Position numbers and translations under genes: made by a program. Positions 19,741 to 20,731 of a stretch of 20,731 nucleotides of DNA are shown one piece after another; position 1 is the stretch's first letter, and the number at the start of each line of letters is the position of its first letter. Where the stretch lies: NCBI GenBank assembly GCA_946886075.1, contig CAMPHR010000045.1, forward strand, positions 1 to 20,731. The letters run 5' to 3'. Below the pieces are notes generated by a model. That model was not told where the DNA came from, made no database searches, and saw nothing but the letters and a program-made list of their open reading frames with translations. This DNA is from an uncultured Novosphingobium sp. GTDB lineage: Bacteria; Pseudomonadota; Alphaproteobacteria; Sphingomonadales; Sphingomonadaceae.

Positions 19741-20130
19741 TTAGACGCGGCGACGCTTGGAAGGACGCACGCCATTGTGCGGGATCGGCGTCACGTCGCG
19801 GATCGAGGTGATGTGGAAGCCGACGGCCTGCAGAGCGCGCAGAGCCGATTCACGGCCCGAACCCGGACCCTTCACTTCGACTTCCAGGGTGCGCACGCCA
19901 TGTTCGGCAGCCTTGCGGCCTGCGTCTTCGGCGCAGACCTGCGCTGCGTAAGGGGTCGACTTGCGGCTTCCCTTGAAGCCCATCATGCCGGCCGAGGACC
20001 AGCTGATCGCATTGCCCTGGGCATCGGTGATGGTGACCATCGTGTTGTTGAAGCTGGCGTTGACGTGCGCGACGCCGGCCGAGATGTTCTTGCGCTCGCG
20101 CCGCTTAATGCGCTGGGGTTCGCGTGCCAT
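19741..20130 (-). CDS. rpsK: 30S ribosomal protein S11
   Basis: S11 forms part of the 30S platform and contacts mRNA near the E site. The 129-residue protein has the normal length and hallmark stretches: [16 protein letters not shown] (25-40), [22 protein letters not shown] (43-64) and the C-terminal [18 protein letters not shown]. It lies 75 bp downstream of rpsM and 119 bp upstream of rpoA on the same strand. No anomalies seen. Confidence 0.99.
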   Translation of the reverse strand: MAREPQRIKRRERKNISAGVAHVNASFNNTMVTITDAQGNAISWSSAGMMGFKGSRKSTPYAAQVCAEDAGRKAAEHGVRTLEVEVKGPGSGRESALRALQAVGFHITSIRDVTPIPHNGVRPSKRRRV

Positions 20131-20205
20131 GTTGCTCTATCCTACTGAAATCGTTGAAAGCGGAAGTCACCGGAGGGCCGAGCCGGAGGGGCTGACCCTC
20201 AACGA

Positions 20206-20574
20206 TTACTTCTTCTTGCCGGCAATCGGCTTCGCCTTGCCCTTGCGGGTGCGCGCATTGGTGTGCGTGCGCTGGCCACGAACCGGCAGGCCCTTGCGGT
20301 GACGCAGGCCGCGATAGCAGGCCAGATCCATCAGGCGCTTGATGTTCATCGCGGTTTCGCGACGCAGGTCACCTTCGACCGTCAGGTCGGCGTCGATGGC
20401 TTCGCGGATCTGCAGGACTTCGGCGTCCGACAGGTCCTGAACGCGGCGGCTGTGGTCGATGCCCAGCTTGTCGGCGAGGTCGACGGCGGTCTTGCGGCCG
20501 ATGCCGTGAATGTAGGTGAGCGCGATGATAACGCGCTTGTTGGTCGGGATGTTGACACCCGCAATACGTGCCAT
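20206..20574 (-). CDS. rpsM: 30S ribosomal protein S13
   Basis: S13 sits in the head of the 30S subunit and contacts the P-site tRNA and the 50S subunit. From the ATG at 20574 the protein is 122 residues, starting [10 protein letters not shown] as in the family, with [10 protein letters not shown] (about 21-30) and the basic tail [20 protein letters not shown]. The frame is open further upstream to 20706, but that extension is not ribosomal-protein-like and runs into the preceding terminator. AGGAG lies 11 nt before the start. The leader (20575-20681) contains a GGGC-TTCG-GCCC hairpin (20643-20632). With a terminator just upstream, transcription of this operon probably starts within that leader, although I could not pick a convincing promoter. 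Confidence 0.98.
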   Translation of the reverse strand: MARIAGVNIPTNKRVIIALTYIHGIGRKTAVDLADKLGIDHSRRVQDLSDAEVLQIREAIDADLTVEGDLRRETAMNIKRLMDLACYRGLRHRKGLPVRGQRTHTNARTRKGKAKPIAGKKK

Positions 20575-20681
20575 GGTAATCTGTACTCCTGCTCCACGGG
20601 GCGGTTGGCGCCACCCCATCTCAAAGCGTCCGGGCCGAAGCCCTAGAAGGACTGCGGCCGATTCGATAGCCCCCGAGACGC

Positions 20682-20711
20682 AAAAAAGACGGCCAGTGCC
20701 ATGCACTGCCG
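20682..20711 (-). terminator. Intrinsic terminator upstream of the rpsM operon
   Basis: In the transcript, CAGTGC-ATG-GCACTG, extended by three pairs with one bulged G, is followed by TCTTTTTTG. It would end transcription from the gene lying beyond the right edge of the window. By usual alphaproteobacterial order that could be adk after secY, but it is not visible here. It separates the rpsM block from the rest of the ribosomal protein cluster. Confidence 0.75.
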
Positions 20712-20731
20712 CTCACCAGCGTGTCCGGGAT

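Noticed and set aside
20575..20706. 44-codon N-terminal extension of S13
   Set aside because: S13 begins [10 protein letters not shown] across bacteria, and the extension would start inside a terminator hairpin.

Overview
The window reads as the chromosome of a high-GC alphaproteobacterium, most likely a sphingomonad (Sphingobium/Sphingomonas type). I infer this from the protein sequences (GltB/GltD, UppP, GuaA, RpoA, S11, S13 and L17 of alphaproteobacterial type) and from short inverted-repeat elements of a kind I associate with sphingomonad genomes. Nearly all genes lie on the minus strand. Only a short central stretch (about 8.9-10.8 kb) carries plus-strand genes.

Layout from left to right. 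Positions 1-5761 hold the two glutamate synthase subunits, transcribed gltD then gltB, with gltB cut by the window edge and a long hairpin repeat between them. Positions 5.9-8.8 kb hold uppP (undecaprenyl-diphosphatase), an NDUFA9-like NAD(P)-binding protein and a TMEM165/GDT1-family cation exporter. The exporter's leader carries the conserved blocks of a yybP-ykoY manganese riboswitch. Positions 8.9-10.8 kb form an accessory patch: a RES-domain protein without a recognisable antitoxin next to it, a stretch of nearly gene-free and degenerate DNA, and a CPBP-family membrane protein in visibly A+T-richer DNA.

Positions 11.0-17.5 kb return to minus-strand genes: rmuC, a class I/II PLP aminotransferase, a repeat-rich gap, guaA, a TetA-like MFS transporter and a secreted acidic protein of unknown function. 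Positions 17.9-20.7 kb hold the distal alpha-operon block rpsM-rpsK-rpoA-rplQ. It is bounded by an intrinsic terminator on each side, so it looks like a self-contained transcription unit for S13, S11, RNA polymerase alpha and L17.

Most of the window is housekeeping: nitrogen assimilation, cell-wall lipid recycling, GMP synthesis, ribosome and transcription. The items most worth a second look are the Mn riboswitch leader with a possible alternative-pairing expression platform, the orphan RES-domain gene divergent from it, and the hairpin repeats placed inside the gltD-gltB and rpoA-rplQ transcription units. I found no CRISPR array, tRNA, rRNA, complete insertion sequence or clearly new multi-gene system.
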